A stretch of 64,000 bases of DNA from Streptacidiphilus rugosus AM-16 (GTDB lineage Bacteria; Actinomycetota; Actinomycetes; Streptomycetales; Streptomycetaceae). The DNA is taken from NCBI RefSeq assembly GCF_000744655.1, contig NZ_JQMJ01000003.1:620001-684000 (forward strand). Direction: 5' to 3'. This document shows positions 49,268 through 58,043 of this stretch, one piece after another; position 1 is the stretch's first letter, and every line of letters begins with the position of its first letter. The notes beneath the pieces are model-generated. The model was not told the origin of the DNA. It did no database searches and saw only the letters and a list, made by a program, of their open reading frames with translations. The translations under genes were made by a program, and so were the position numbers.

Positions 49268-50104
49268 TCACCCTTCCGAGATGAGGCCTTCGCGGAGGGT
49301 GGCGAGGGTGCGGGTCAGCAGGCGGGAGACGTGCATCTGGGAGATGCCGATCTCGTCCCCGATCTGCGACTGCGTCATGTTCCCGAAGAACCGCAGCATG
49401 ATGATCCGCCGCTCGCGCGCCGGCAGGCGCGCCAGCAGGGGCTTGAGGGACTCGCGGTACTCCACGCCCTCCATCGCCGCGTCCTCGTAGCCCAGGCGCT
49501 CCGCCAGCGGGCCGTCGCCGTCCTCCTCCGTGGGCGCGCTGTCGAGCGAGGACGCCGTGTAGGCGTTGCCGACGGCCAGGCCCTCGACGACCTCCTCCTC
49601 GGTGACGCCCAGGCACTGCGCCAGCTCCGCGACGGTCGGTGAGCGGTCCAGCCGCTGGCTCAGCTCGTCGCCGGCCTTGGTCAGCGCCAGGCGCAGCTCC
49701 TGCAGGCGGCGCGGCACCCGGACCGACCAGCTCGTGTCACGGAAGAAGCGCTTGATCTCGCCGATGATCGTCGGCATCGCGAAGGTCGGGAACTCGACAC
49801 CGCGGTCGTGGTCGAACCGGTCGATGGCCTTGATCAGGCCGATCGTGCCGACCTGGACGATGTCCTCCATCGGCTCGTTGCGGCTGCGGAAGCGCGCCGC
49901 CGCGTACCGGACCAGGGGCAGGTTCAGCTCGATCAGGGTGTTGCGCACGTAGGCGTAGTCCGGGTGCGCCGGGGTGAGCTCCGCGAAGCGGAGGAAGAGT
50001 GAGCGGGACAGAGTGCGGGTGTCGAGTCCGTCCTCTCCCGCGGAGGCCGCCCGTGGGGCGGGGAGGACCCGCTGTGCGGCGCCGGTGAACAGAGCGTCGG
50101 ACAC
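49268..50104 (-). CDS. SigB/SigF-type RNA polymerase sigma factor (first of pair)
   Basis: The 278-residue protein is a group 3 sigma: region 2 ([38 protein letters not shown] read in blocks), region 3 ([20 protein letters not shown]) and region 4 ([37 protein letters not shown]). In Streptomyces such factors serve stress responses and sporulation and are held by anti-sigma factors. None is encoded nearby. Position beside a second copy and near tadA and upp suggests the SigN/SigF locus. A SigB-type promoter (50171-50196) lies upstream. Confidence 0.9.
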   Translation of the reverse strand: MSDALFTGAAQRVLPAPRAASAGEDGLDTRTLSRSLFLRFAELTPAHPDYAYVRNTLIELNLPLVRYAAARFRSRNEPMEDIVQVGTIGLIKAIDRFDHDRGVEFPTFAMPTIIGEIKRFFRDTSWSVRVPRRLQELRLALTKAGDELSQRLDRSPTVAELAQCLGVTEEEVVEGLAVGNAYTASSLDSAPTEEDGDGPLAERLGYEDAAMEGVEYRESLKPLLARLPARERRIIMLRFFGNMTQSQIGDEIGISQMHVSRLLTRTLATLREGLISEG

Positions 50105-50170
50105 GCTACTACCCCCTTCAGCTCAGCCATCGATGAGTCGACATGGCGACGACTCCGTACCTCCACTGGG

Positions 50171-50196
50171 ATACCGGCACAGCATCCACTGCAAAC
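50171..50196 (-). promoter_or_regulatory. SigB-type promoter candidate
   Basis: On the minus strand GTTTGC (50196-50191), 14 bp, CGGTAT (50176-50171), close to the general SigB consensus GTTTAA-N12-14-GGGTAT. It lies 67 bases before the sigma gene, suggesting auto- or cross-regulation. Confidence 0.5.
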
Positions 50197-50319
50197 CCCG
50201 ACACGGCCAGATGTCACGCGACAGCAACGCGACGTCATGAGTAAAACACGAGGTCAATTAATAGGACGATTAGTGCATTTGACGGAAAGTCGACTACGCA
50301 CAGCGATGATCCCCGCGGG

Positions 50320-51273
50320 TCAGCTCTCCCAGCTGTTGCCGTTGCGCAGGCGGGCGAAGATCCGTGCGAGCAGCCGCGAGACATGCATCTGGGACATGCC
50401 GAGCTCGGTCGAGATCTGCGACTGGGTCAGGTTGCCGAAGAAGCGCAACATCACAATCTGTCGCTCCCGGTCCGGGAGTTGGACCAGCAGATGGCGCACC
50501 ATGTCGCGATGCTCCACATGGGTGAGTGCGGAGTCCTCGTAGCCCAGCCGGTCGAGCAGGGCGAGGCCGCCGTCGTGCTCCTGCTGGGCCTCCAGCGAGG
50601 TGGCGTTGTAGGCGCGGCCGGCGTCCAGACAGGCGCGGACGTCCTCCTCGGGGATGCGCAGCGAGGCGGCGATCTCCGGCACCTTGGGCTGGCGGCCGTG
50701 AGTGACCGTCAACTCCTCCATCGCGCCGCTGACCTGGACCCACAGTTCCTGGAGTCGACGCGGTACGTGCATGGTCCGGACGTTGTCGCGGAAGTAGCGC
50801 TTGATCTCGCCGAGGATCGTCGGCAGCGCGTAGGTGGGGAACTGCACGCCCCGGGTCAGGTCGAAGCGGTCGATCGCGTTGATCAGACCGATCGTGCCGA
50901 CCTGGACCACGTCCTCCATCGGCTCGCTGCGGCCGCGGAAGCGCGCGGCCGCGTAGCGCACCAGCGGGAGGTTGACCTCGATCAGCGCGGCGCGGACCCG
51001 CTCGTGCTCCGGCGAGCCCGGCGGGAGTTCGGCCAACCGCTCGAAGAGCACCCGGGTGAGCGCACGCACGTCCACCCGCGACTGCTCGATCGCCTCCGTC
51101 AGCGGTACGGACGGGGGTGCGGGCTGTGTTTCCTTCGGCGGCCCGGACTGGGCCGGGGGCCCCTGGGGTCCCTGCGGACCCGGGCCCGGTGGCTCCGCCG
51201 GAGCGGCCGGGGTGGGCAGGGACGCGGGCTCCCCCGGCGTCCTGGGCGCATCGCCCTGTGCCTGCATCGCCAC
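50320..51273 (-). CDS. SigB/SigF-type RNA polymerase sigma factor (second of pair)
   Basis: The 317-residue protein has a 50-residue Pro/Gly/Gln-rich N-terminal extension. Regions 2-4 are closely parallel to the neighbouring gene: [59 protein letters not shown]. It probably arose by duplication. A Pro-rich start and the locus suggest SigF (spore maturation), with the other gene SigN, but the assignment is by memory of gene order. An inverted repeat TTGCCAG-N8-CTGGCAA (51307-51328) lies upstream. Confidence 0.9.
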   Translation of the reverse strand: MAMQAQGDAPRTPGEPASLPTPAAPAEPPGPGPQGPQGPPAQSGPPKETQPAPPSVPLTEAIEQSRVDVRALTRVLFERLAELPPGSPEHERVRAALIEVNLPLVRYAAARFRGRSEPMEDVVQVGTIGLINAIDRFDLTRGVQFPTYALPTILGEIKRYFRDNVRTMHVPRRLQELWVQVSGAMEELTVTHGRQPKVPEIAASLRIPEEDVRACLDAGRAYNATSLEAQQEHDGGLALLDRLGYEDSALTHVEHRDMVRHLLVQLPDRERQIVMLRFFGNLTQSQISTELGMSQMHVSRLLARIFARLRNGNSWES

Positions 51274-51484
51274 GCCGCCCCTCGAGTGCTCCTGCGAGCC
51301 GGGTCGTTGCCAGTCCCATATCTGGCAAAACTGGTCATAGCATCACAAGCCGGTCACGGGGCGAGCAAGCACCAGGGTTACGCGTGTTGGTGGAATCCGG
51401 GATTCCGTTACTGCGTCCGGCGGCACCTCGCGGAGGCCGGGGGGCGGCTGAGGGCAGCGGTGGACTGTGGCGGACGGTCGGGGA

Positions 51485-51778
51485 TCAGACCTCGAAGTCG
51501 GCGATGACCCAGGTGGCGAACTCGCGCCAGAGCTGCGCGGCGGCCTGGTGGTCGGGGTGGGTCAGGTAGGCCTGCAGCGCGTCGCGGTCCTCGACCAGGC
51601 TGTTGATCGCGAAGTCGTAGGCGATGTCGCGGTCGGTGATGTTCCAGCCGATCTGCCATTCGCGCAGCTCCGGCACGGTCTGGCCGACCTTCTCGAAGGC
51701 CGCGACGGCGTCGGGGACGCGTGGGTCGTCCTGCGTGACGCCGGCGTTGAGCTTGAAGAGGACCAGGTGGCGGATCAT
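51485..51778 (-). CDS. Dabb-family (stress-responsive A/B barrel) protein
   Basis: The protein has 97 residues from ATG 51776-51778, selected by AAGGAG 8 bases upstream. The Dabb pattern is IRHLVLFKLNAGVT, LREWQIGWNITDRDIAYDFA and YLTHPDHQAAAQLW. It is a small dimeric barrel. The family is stress-linked in plants and of unknown role in actinobacteria. Confidence 0.88.
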   Translation of the reverse strand: MIRHLVLFKLNAGVTQDDPRVPDAVAAFEKVGQTVPELREWQIGWNITDRDIAYDFAINSLVEDRDALQAYLTHPDHQAAAQLWREFATWVIADFEV

Positions 51779-51829
51779 CGGAGGCACTCCTTGAGGGGTT
51801 GAGTGCCCCGAGGGTACTTCACCTGCGGA

Positions 51830-51994
51830 TTACTTGATCAGGTTGGTCATGAACGTACCGAAGGCCTTCGCCGCGTGCGAGATCCCGGTGAAGCCGACCT
51901 GGACCAGGTCCGCCGCCCGCACCGGCGAGGTGATGATCGTGTAGAGCACGAAGATCACAACAGCCCAGGTGGCGATCTTCCTTGCCTGCCCCAT
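51830..51994 (-). CDS. short single-TM protein
   Basis: The protein has 54 residues from ATG 51992-51994 with GGGAGG about 9 bases upstream, which decides this start. One hydrophobic helix (IATWAVVIFVLYTIITSP) is followed by an amphipathic end (AADLVQVGFTGISHAAKAF). Function unknown. Confidence 0.7.
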   Translation of the reverse strand: MGQARKIATWAVVIFVLYTIITSPVRAADLVQVGFTGISHAAKAFGTFMTNLIK

Positions 51995-52089
51995 CTCGCC
52001 GTGCCTCCCCGCGCCCGGTCCACACCTGATGCCCATTCACTCCTACGGGCGAAGCCTAGCGCTGCCCGCCCGCAGGTCACGCCCTGCTG

Positions 52090-52386
52090 ACCTAATCAAT
52101 CCGTCAACCCGGAAGGACCAAGGTCCTGACACAAGGGGTCCAATGCGGCATGCGCGGGCCTCCGCGGCGAGGGAGAGTTGAACGTGTACCGGGCAGGTCT
52201 GGCAGGAACCGTCCGGTGCGTGGATCCGGAGCCCCCGCTGTGGGATCGGCCGGCGCGTCTCCCCCGACGTGTCGCCGATTGTGGGGCTCCGCCGGGGGAG
52301 CGGCTTCGTCCCCCAGAGCCGCTTCCCCCTCCTCGTGAGGCCCTGCTCCCGGACATGGGTGGTCAAGGTTCGGGAGCAGGGCTTTT
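52090..52386 (+). ncRNA. candidate structured leader or small RNA
   Basis: This gene-free plus-strand stretch contains competing stems: CTCCCCCG (52259-52266) can pair with CGGGGGAG (52291-52298), and the same GGGGGAGCGGCT can pair with AGCCGCTTCCCCC downstream (about 52313-52325). A strong terminator with a T-run follows. Alternative pairing ahead of a terminator is typical of attenuators or regulatory RNAs. It does not have the SRP RNA signature. The 5' end is unknown. It could be the leader of the gene at 52464 or an independent sRNA. Confidence 0.4.
52340..52386 (+). terminator. intrinsic terminator with U-tract
   Basis: A perfect 12-bp stem GCCCTGCTCCCG (52340-52351) with CGGGAGCAGGGC (52371-52382) is followed by TTTT. 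No protein gene precedes it on this strand for several kb. Confidence 0.7.
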
Positions 52387-52463
52387 CGCGTCCCCGGCGC
52401 TCCGCGCCCGTCCCCGCGGGGCCGTCCGGCGTTCGCGTGCGGGCCGTCCGGGAGAATGGACGC

Positions 52464-53294
52464 ATGCCGGACCATCTGCCCTCCACCGACGAACTGTCGC
52501 TGATCTCCGACTGCGGCTCCTGCTTCGGCCTGTGCTGCGTCGCGCTCCCCTTCGCCGCCTCGGCCGACTTCGCCGTGGACAAGCGGGCGGGAACGCCCTG
52601 CTCGCACCTCGACGCGGACTTCCGCTGCGGCATTCACACACGGCTGCGTGGCTCGGGCTACCAGGGCTGCACCGTGTTCGACTGCTTCGGAGCGGGGCAG
52701 AAGGTGTCGCAGGTGACCTTCGGCGGCGTCGACTGGCGGCGCGAGCCCGGCTCCGCGCCGGAGATGTTCCAGGCCTTCCCGGTCATGCGGCAGCTGCACG
52801 AGCTGCTCTGGTACGTCCGCGAGGCGCTGTCCCTGGCCGCGGTCGCGCCGCTCCACGAGCGGCTGCGCCGTGCGCTCGACGACGTCGACGCGATGACCCG
52901 CGGCGACGCCGCCGCGCTCGCGGCCCTGGACGTGCCGGCGGTCCGGGCGGGCGTCAACGAACTGCTGCTGGAGGCGAGCGAGCTGGCCCGCGCCGACGTT
53001 CCCGGCCGCCGACGCAACCACCGCGGCGCTGACCTGATCGGGGCCAGACTCCGCAACGCGCAACTGCGCGGCGCCAACCTGCGCGGCGCCTACCTCATCG
53101 CCGCCGACCTGCGCGGCGCGGACCTGCGCCGGGCCGACGTGATCGGTGCGGACCTGCGCGACGCCGACCTGCGCGGCGCCGACCTGACCGGCGCGCTCTT
53201 CCTCACCCAGGCCCAGCTCAACGCCGCCCGCGGCGACGCCGCCACCCGCCTGCCCGCGGCCCTCGACCGGCCGGGTCACTGGGCCGCGGACTGA
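52464..53294 (+). CDS. Cys-rich plus pentapeptide-repeat protein
   Basis: The 276-residue protein starts at ATG 52464 with GGGAGA about 9 bases before. The N-terminal 70 residues carry at least seven Cys (SDCGSCFGLCCVALPF, TPCSHL, FRCGIHTR, GCTVFDCFG), a likely metal site like YkgJ-type proteins. A helical middle is followed by pentapeptide repeats A(D/N)LRG from about residue 190 (GADLIGARLRNAQLRGANLR, ADLRGADLRRADVIGADLRD). The repeats form a right-handed helix that may mimic DNA. It is downstream of the structured leader and terminator. Confidence 0.85.
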   Translation: MPDHLPSTDELSLISDCGSCFGLCCVALPFAASADFAVDKRAGTPCSHLDADFRCGIHTRLRGSGYQGCTVFDCFGAGQKVSQVTFGGVDWRREPGSAPEMFQAFPVMRQLHELLWYVREALSLAAVAPLHERLRRALDDVDAMTRGDAAALAALDVPAVRAGVNELLLEASELARADVPGRRRNHRGADLIGARLRNAQLRGANLRGAYLIAADLRGADLRRADVIGADLRDADLRGADLTGALFLTQAQLNAARGDAATRLPAALDRPGHWAAD

Positions 53295-53319
53295 AAAATC
53301 TCGCGCGCTCCCGCCCGGC

Positions 53320-53345
53320 TGTCGAAAACAGCGGGTCCCGTTCGT
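53320..53345 (+). promoter_or_regulatory. ECF42-type promoter of the YCII-sigma operon
   Basis: TGTCGA (53320-53325), 17 bp, CGT (53343-53345). This fits the recalled ECF42 consensus (TGTCGA at -35, CGA/T-type at -10), so the sigma gene at 53760 probably activates its own operon. A hairpin (53359-53366 with 53373-53380) follows in the leader. Confidence 0.6.
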
Positions 53346-53401
53346 GTAGAGGGTGAGACCACCGGGCACCGGCCCGGTGGCACGAGCCCGAGGAGAGCGC
53401 G

Positions 53402-53755
53402 ATGAAGCAGTATCTGCTCAGCATGTACCAGCCCGAGGGCCCCGTCCCTTCGCCGGAGTTCCTGGAGCGGGTCATGGCCGATCTCGGTGTGCTGCGCCGG
53501 GAGCTGGAGTCCACCGGATCCTGGGTCTTCGGCAACGGCCTGCACGCCCCTGACACGGCGACGGTGCTCCGGCCCGGCGAGGGGGAGGTGCTGGTGACGG
53601 ACGGACCGTTCACCGAGGGCAAGGAGTACCTCGGCGGCGTCACCGTCATCAAGGCGCCGGACCTGGACGCCGCGCTGGCCTGGGGACGGCGCTACGCGCT
53701 GGCGACCGGGCTGCCGATCGAGGTGCGACCGTTCCAGGGCGAGGTCGGGGACTGA
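53402..53755 (+). CDS. YCII/DGPF-family protein, partner of ECF42
   Basis: The 117-residue protein has GAGGAGAG 4-9 bases before ATG. The signature DGPF segment ([16 protein letters not shown]) and [13 protein letters not shown] start identify the DGPF type of YciI-like proteins. These are encoded next to ECF42 sigma factors, as here with a 4-bp gap. Catalytic role unknown. Confidence 0.9.
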   Translation: MKQYLLSMYQPEGPVPSPEFLERVMADLGVLRRELESTGSWVFGNGLHAPDTATVLRPGEGEVLVTDGPFTEGKEYLGGVTVIKAPDLDAALAWGRRYALATGLPIEVRPFQGEVGD

Positions 53756-53759
53756 TCCC

Positions 53760-55142
53760 GTGGCGGCCACGAACGGCGACGCCGACCCGTCCGGCCGGGA
53801 CCGGTCCGACCGGACGGGTCCCGGCCGGACGGACCGGGACGACCTGGCCGGTCCTGTTGATCCGGTCGGCCCGGTCCCGGCCGGAGCGGGTGACGGGGCT
53901 GCCGTGGCCGACGCCGACATCGCCCGCGTCTTCCGCGCCGAGTACGGGCGGGCCGTCGCCGTCCTGGTCCGCCTCGTGGGTGACATCGACCTCGCCGAGG
54001 AGGCGGTCCAGGACGCGTTCGCGACGGCGGCCGAGCGCTGGCCCGCCGCCGGCCTGCCGCCGAGCCCGGCGGGGTGGATCATCACCACGGCCCGCCGTCG
54101 GGCCGTCGACCGGCAGCGCAGGGAGTCCTCCCGCGTGGACCGGCACGCCCAGGCACTGCTGATCCATAGCCCCGGCGAGGAACCGGCCGAGGAGGGCCCC
54201 GTGCACGACGACCGGCTGCGACTGATCTTCACCTGCTGCCACCCGGCCCTCGCCGAGTCCGCGCAGGTGGCGCTGACCCTGCGGCTGCTCGGCGGGCTGA
54301 CCACCGCCGAGATCGCCCGCGCGTTCCTGGTCGCCGAGCCGACGATGGCGCAGCGACTGGTCCGGGCCAAGGCCAAGATCCGGGACGCGGGCATCCCGTA
54401 CCGCGTCCCCGCCGACGCGGACCTGCCGGACCGGCTGCGACCGGTGCTGGCCGTGGTCTACCTGATCTTCAACGAGGGCTATCTGCCCTCGGGGCCCGGA
54501 CCGGATCCCGTCGAAGGCCCGGTGCGGGCGGAGCTCTGCGCCGAGGCGATCCGCCTGGCCCGGCTGCTCGCGGAGCTGATGCCGGACGAGCCCGAGGTCC
54601 TCGGCCTGCTCGCGCTGCTGCTCCTGATCCACGCCCGGCGTCCGGCCCGCACCACCGCCGACGGCGACCTGGTGCTCCTCGCCGAGCAGGACCGCACCCG
54701 CTGGGACCGTGAGCTCCTCGCGGAGGGACAGGCCCTGGTCCGCCGCTGCCTCCGGCGCGGCCGGCCGGGCCCGTACCAGATCCAGGCGGCGATCAACGCC
54801 GTCCACAGCGACGCACCCACCGCCGCCGACACGGACTGGCGGCAGATCGTCCAGCTCTACGACCAGCAGCTGGAGTTGGCCCCCAGCCCGGTCGTCGCCC
54901 TGCACCGCGCGGTCGCCCTGGCCGAGGTCGAGGGCCCGGCCAGGGCGCTGGAGACGGTCGAGCGCCTCGACCTCGACGGCTACTACCTCTGGCACGCCCT
55001 CCGCGCCGACCTGCTGCGCCGCCTCGGCCGTGACGCCGAGGCGGCGCTCGCCTACGAGACCGCCCTCGCGCTCACCCACAATCCCGCCGAGCAGGCCCAA
55101 CTCCGGTGCGGCCTGCGGTCGGTGACACGGCGGGACGGTTGA
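53760..55142 (+). CDS. ECF42 sigma factor with TPR-like C-terminal domain
   Basis: The protein has 460 residues from GTG 53760; the first 50 residues are Asp/Arg/Gly/Pro-rich and a later GTG start (near [15 protein letters not shown]) is possible. Sigma region 2 ([20 protein letters not shown]) and region 4 ([40 protein letters not shown]) are intact. A helical extension (about 230-455: [41 protein letters not shown]) is required for ECF42 activity in published work. No anti-sigma gene is present. An ECF42 promoter precedes the operon. Confidence 0.92.
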   Translation: MAATNGDADPSGRDRSDRTGPGRTDRDDLAGPVDPVGPVPAGAGDGAAVADADIARVFRAEYGRAVAVLVRLVGDIDLAEEAVQDAFATAAERWPAAGLPPSPAGWIITTARRRAVDRQRRESSRVDRHAQALLIHSPGEEPAEEGPVHDDRLRLIFTCCHPALAESAQVALTLRLLGGLTTAEIARAFLVAEPTMAQRLVRAKAKIRDAGIPYRVPADADLPDRLRPVLAVVYLIFNEGYLPSGPGPDPVEGPVRAELCAEAIRLARLLAELMPDEPEVLGLLALLLLIHARRPARTTADGDLVLLAEQDRTRWDRELLAEGQALVRRCLRRGRPGPYQIQAAINAVHSDAPTAADTDWRQIVQLYDQQLELAPSPVVALHRAVALAEVEGPARALETVERLDLDGYYLWHALRADLLRRLGRDAEAALAYETALALTHNPAEQAQLRCGLRSVTRRDG

Positions 55143-55473
55143 CCCGGGGGTGCCCGCCACTCGTCAGGCGGCGGCTCCGCGGTCAAGTGGCCCCGCACGC
55201 CTACGCGTTCTGCCGAGTCCGGTTCGTGCCTGACCGCTGCGGTGTCAGTCGCAGGTCGGAGTGGCCGCGCAGATCACCGTCGGACCGCTTGGTGCTGAGC
55301 CGAACGCGATCCGAACCGGGACTGCGGCTCGCGGCCCCGGCTCAGATCCCTGCCATGGCGGGGGCTGTGCCCCGGTGGGCACCCCGGCATGGGATTGCCC
55401 TGCATCGGGTGAGAGCGTTGCTCCGCACGCTGGCGGATCCGGTTGCTCCGGACCTCGGGACACGGAGACACGA
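55143..55473. other. gene-free region
   Basis: This 331-bp stretch has weak inverted repeats (for example GCCCCGG...CCGGGGC-like near 55335-55385) and no convincing gene. GTG-initiated reading frames upstream of 55474 are compositionally unlike protein. Confidence 0.35.
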
Positions 55474-56019
55474 GTGGCGAGTCGACCAACTCTTCGGGAG
55501 GCGGCCAGGGCAACGGACAAGCCTGTGGGGATCCTGGCGACCTTCGTGCTCCTCCTCCTCGCGGTGGGGGTTGCCGCGCTGCTCTCCAGCGTGCCGAACG
55601 TCGCCTACGCAGGACGATGGGCTGGGAACCCGGGCCTGTTCACCGTCGGCTCCTGCACACAGGTCGGGGAGGGCAAGGAACGACACACGGAGTGCGCCGG
55701 TACGTTTCGGCCCGACAACGGCGGGCCCGTGGACACCCATGCGCTCATCACCAGGGATCTGGCCGCAGGTGAAGCCGTTCCGGTGCAGCAGACATCGGAC
55801 GGCGGGTACACGCGCGTGGGAGTCGCACCGTTGCTCGGGTGGCTGACTGTCGCTCTCTTCGGCCTCGCCGTGATCCAGGCCTGCGTCCTGATCGTCGTCG
55901 CGGCACTGCGCCGGGTCTGGTCGAAGGCGGCCTGGTGGGCTCCGGGGCTCTGTGTCGCGGCGGCCCTGCTCTGCGCCGTGATCGGTGCAGTCAGCGGTGT
56001 CATCGCCGGCGGTACCTGA
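55474..56019 (+). CDS. membrane protein with three TM segments
   Basis: The 181-residue protein starts at GTG 55474 with GGAG about 8 bases before. TM segments lie at about 17-36 (VGILATFVLLLLAVGVAALL), 113-136 (LLGWLTVALFGLAVIQACVL) and 148-172 (APGLCVAAALLCAVIGAVSG). The extracytoplasmic loop has two Cys (VGSCTQVGEG, HTECAGTF). The layout resembles small DUF3592-type proteins but the family is not certain. Confidence 0.7.
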   Translation: MASRPTLREAARATDKPVGILATFVLLLLAVGVAALLSSVPNVAYAGRWAGNPGLFTVGSCTQVGEGKERHTECAGTFRPDNGGPVDTHALITRDLAAGEAVPVQQTSDGGYTRVGVAPLLGWLTVALFGLAVIQACVLIVVAALRRVWSKAAWWAPGLCVAAALLCAVIGAVSGVIAGGT

Positions 56020-56248
56020 GCCTGAGTGGCGACTACGTCGAGGATGGCCGCCATCACGCTCGATTCATCTGGCGACGAGCGTGTGCGGACGAGCCCTTGT
56101 TGTGCCGGGTCAGCGCACTGCGGCGCAGTTGCTGGACGCGGCGCAGGAGCGCGCCGCAGGGCGGCGTTCGCACCGGTAGGGGCGTGCAGGGAAGCAGTGA
56201 TGCGAGACAGGCGCCGACGCGCGGGCGAGCCGCGTGGCGTCCGGGGGA

Positions 56249-56283
56249 GAGAGAAGTACAGTTATGGCAACTGTACTTCTCTC
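56249..56283. promoter_or_regulatory. perfect 15-bp inverted repeat at the ATPase gene
   Basis: GAGAGAAGTACAGTT, ATGGC, AACTGTACTTCTCTC. The right arm ends two bases before ATG 56286. It is more AT-rich than its surroundings. It is a likely operator, or a hairpin over the start if transcription begins upstream. Confidence 0.7.
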
Positions 56284-56285
56284 AC

Positions 56286-57767
56286 ATGGTGGCCTCCGTG
56301 CTGAAGCCTGCAGACATGTTCGACCGGGACCGGGAATGGGCCCAGTTGGTCGGCTTCGTGGAGGACGAGCGGCCAGGTGCCACCCTCGGAGTCGTCTCGG
56401 GGCGACGGAGGCAGGGGAAGAGCTTCCTGCTGGAGGCGGTCTGCCAGCAGGCCGGGGGTTTCTACTTCTCGGCGCAGGAAGCGACCGAGGCGGAGTCGCT
56501 GGCGCTGATGGGTGCGGCTCTGACGCGGTACCTGGACCCGGTTGCGCCGATCGAACCGAGAGACTGGCCCACGGTGCTCGACACCTTGTTGCGGATCGGC
56601 CGGGATCGGTCGGTGCCCGTGGTCATCGATGAGTTCCCGTACTTGGCGCGTACCTCGCCGGCTCTGCCCTCGATGATCCAGGCGGCCTACGCGCCCCGAC
56701 GCGCGGAGCGGGTGGACTCCCGGACGCGGTTGCTGCTGTGCGGATCGGCGATGTCCTTCATGGGGGGACTGCTCTCCGGCGACGCGCCCCTTCGCGGCCG
56801 GGCTTCGCTGGACCTCACGGTTCACACACTCGACCACCGTGCCGCGGCACGCTTCTGGGACATCACCGAACCACGACTCGCGCTGCTCGTGCACGCGGTC
56901 GTCGGTGGCACTCCTGCCTATCGGACCGAGATGATCCGTTACGACGCCCCGAGGGACCTGGCCGACTTCGACGCATGGGTGTCCCGCGCGATCCTGTCGC
57001 CGGGCAGCCCGATGTTCCTGGAGGCCCGGTACCTGCTCGCCGAGGAGCCGGATCTGCGCGACGGGGCTCTGTACCACTCGGTGCTCGCGGCGATCGCGGA
57101 GGGGAACACCGGGCGGGGCGGCATCGCAGGGCATGTGGGACGCAAGAGCAACGAGCTCGCTCACCCGCTCACTGTGCTCGAGGATGCCGGACTCGTCCTG
57201 CGGGAGCAGGACGCTTTCCGGGGCAACCGGACCGACTTCCGGATCAACGAGCCGCTCCTTGCCTTCTACCACGCGATCATGCGCCCGTACTGGTCCCAAC
57301 TGTTGAGGGGGACCGGAGCCGACCGGATCTGGGAACGAAGCCAAGGACGGTTCGCCGGCGGCATCCTCGGACCACACTTCGAGAGGGTCTGCCGGGAGTG
57401 GACGCTCTACAGCTCGGGGGACCGCTTCGGCGACTGGCCCACCCAGGTCGCGGCCGGAACCGTCAACGACCCGAAGAACAAGACCACGTGCCAGGTCGAT
57501 GTGGCCGTGGTCGGCCACGCGGACGGGGCCCGTCCACCGCTGCTTGCCATCGGTGAGGCCAAGTGGAACGAGGTCATGGGATTGGGTCATCTGGAGCGCC
57601 TTCGCCGTATTCGCGAGCTGCTCGCGGCCAACGGCAAGTACGACACGTCCGGCACTCGGTTGGCGTGTTTCTCCGGTGCCGGATTCTCCGAGGACCTGCA
57701 CGCGCGGGCGGTGCGAGGGGAGGTCGAGTTGATCGGGCTCGACGATCTCTATGCCGCCGCGGACTGA
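56286..57767 (+). CDS. AAA-type archaeal ATPase with DUF234/PD-(D/E)XK-like domain
   Basis: The 493-residue protein is called from ATG 56286; ATG 56316 (MFDRDREWAQL) gives the usual family start. Walker A is VVSGRRRQGKSFLLEAV, Walker B VPVVIDEFPYLA, sensor region RLLLCGSAMSFMGGLLSG. A wHTH follows (IAGHVGRKSNELAHPLTVLE, DAGLVLREQDAF). The C-terminal DUF234 region has VDVAVVG...LLAIGEAKW, the D...ExK pattern of a nuclease fold. Such ATPases are common in archaea and some bacteria; functions are mostly unknown. The perfect inverted repeat at its start suggests autoregulation. Confidence 0.88.
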   Translation: MVASVLKPADMFDRDREWAQLVGFVEDERPGATLGVVSGRRRQGKSFLLEAVCQQAGGFYFSAQEATEAESLALMGAALTRYLDPVAPIEPRDWPTVLDTLLRIGRDRSVPVVIDEFPYLARTSPALPSMIQAAYAPRRAERVDSRTRLLLCGSAMSFMGGLLSGDAPLRGRASLDLTVHTLDHRAAARFWDITEPRLALLVHAVVGGTPAYRTEMIRYDAPRDLADFDAWVSRAILSPGSPMFLEARYLLAEEPDLRDGALYHSVLAAIAEGNTGRGGIAGHVGRKSNELAHPLTVLEDAGLVLREQDAFRGNRTDFRINEPLLAFYHAIMRPYWSQLLRGTGADRIWERSQGRFAGGILGPHFERVCREWTLYSSGDRFGDWPTQVAAGTVNDPKNKTTCQVDVAVVGHADGARPPLLAIGEAKWNEVMGLGHLERLRRIRELLAANGKYDTSGTRLACFSGAGFSEDLHARAVRGEVELIGLDDLYAAAD

Positions 57768-57815
57768 CGCGGCCCGCCGATGCCGGTACTCGCGGGCGAC
57801 TGCCGGCGAGACCGA

Positions 57816-57857
57816 AACGCCGAGGGCCCGTCAGATCACTGACGGGCCCTCGGCGTT
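57816..57857. terminator. bidirectional terminator
   Basis: A perfect 18-bp stem (57816-57833 with 57840-57857) with a 6-base loop lies between the ATPase gene and the convergent tRNA-Ser gene. Confidence 0.85.
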
Positions 57858-57871
57858 CGTCCTGCTCAGAG

Positions 57872-57958
57872 CGGTAGCGGTGGGATTCGAACCCACGGTG
57901 AAGTTGCCCCCACACACGCTTTCGAGGCGTGCTCCTTTGGCCGCTCGGACACGCTACC
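57872..57958 (-). tRNA. tRNA-Ser(CGA)
   Basis: On the minus strand: acceptor GGTAGCG with CGCTACC, anticodon loop CTCGAAA (CGA, 57922-57924), long variable arm and T arm GTGGG/CCCAC. CCA is not encoded. Confidence 0.95.
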
Positions 57959-58043
57959 GTGGGACAGCCTACCGGACGTCGGGCAGTGCTCCTAAACGCG
58001 TTTCCGGCGCGGCCGCGGTCCTGAGGGGTCCGAGTGGTGCAGG

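Noticed and set aside
52090-52386. Signal recognition particle RNA or 6S RNA
   Set aside because: The SRP consensus loop (GGAAGGAAGCA-type) is absent, and no long central bubble typical of 6S could be drawn by eye.
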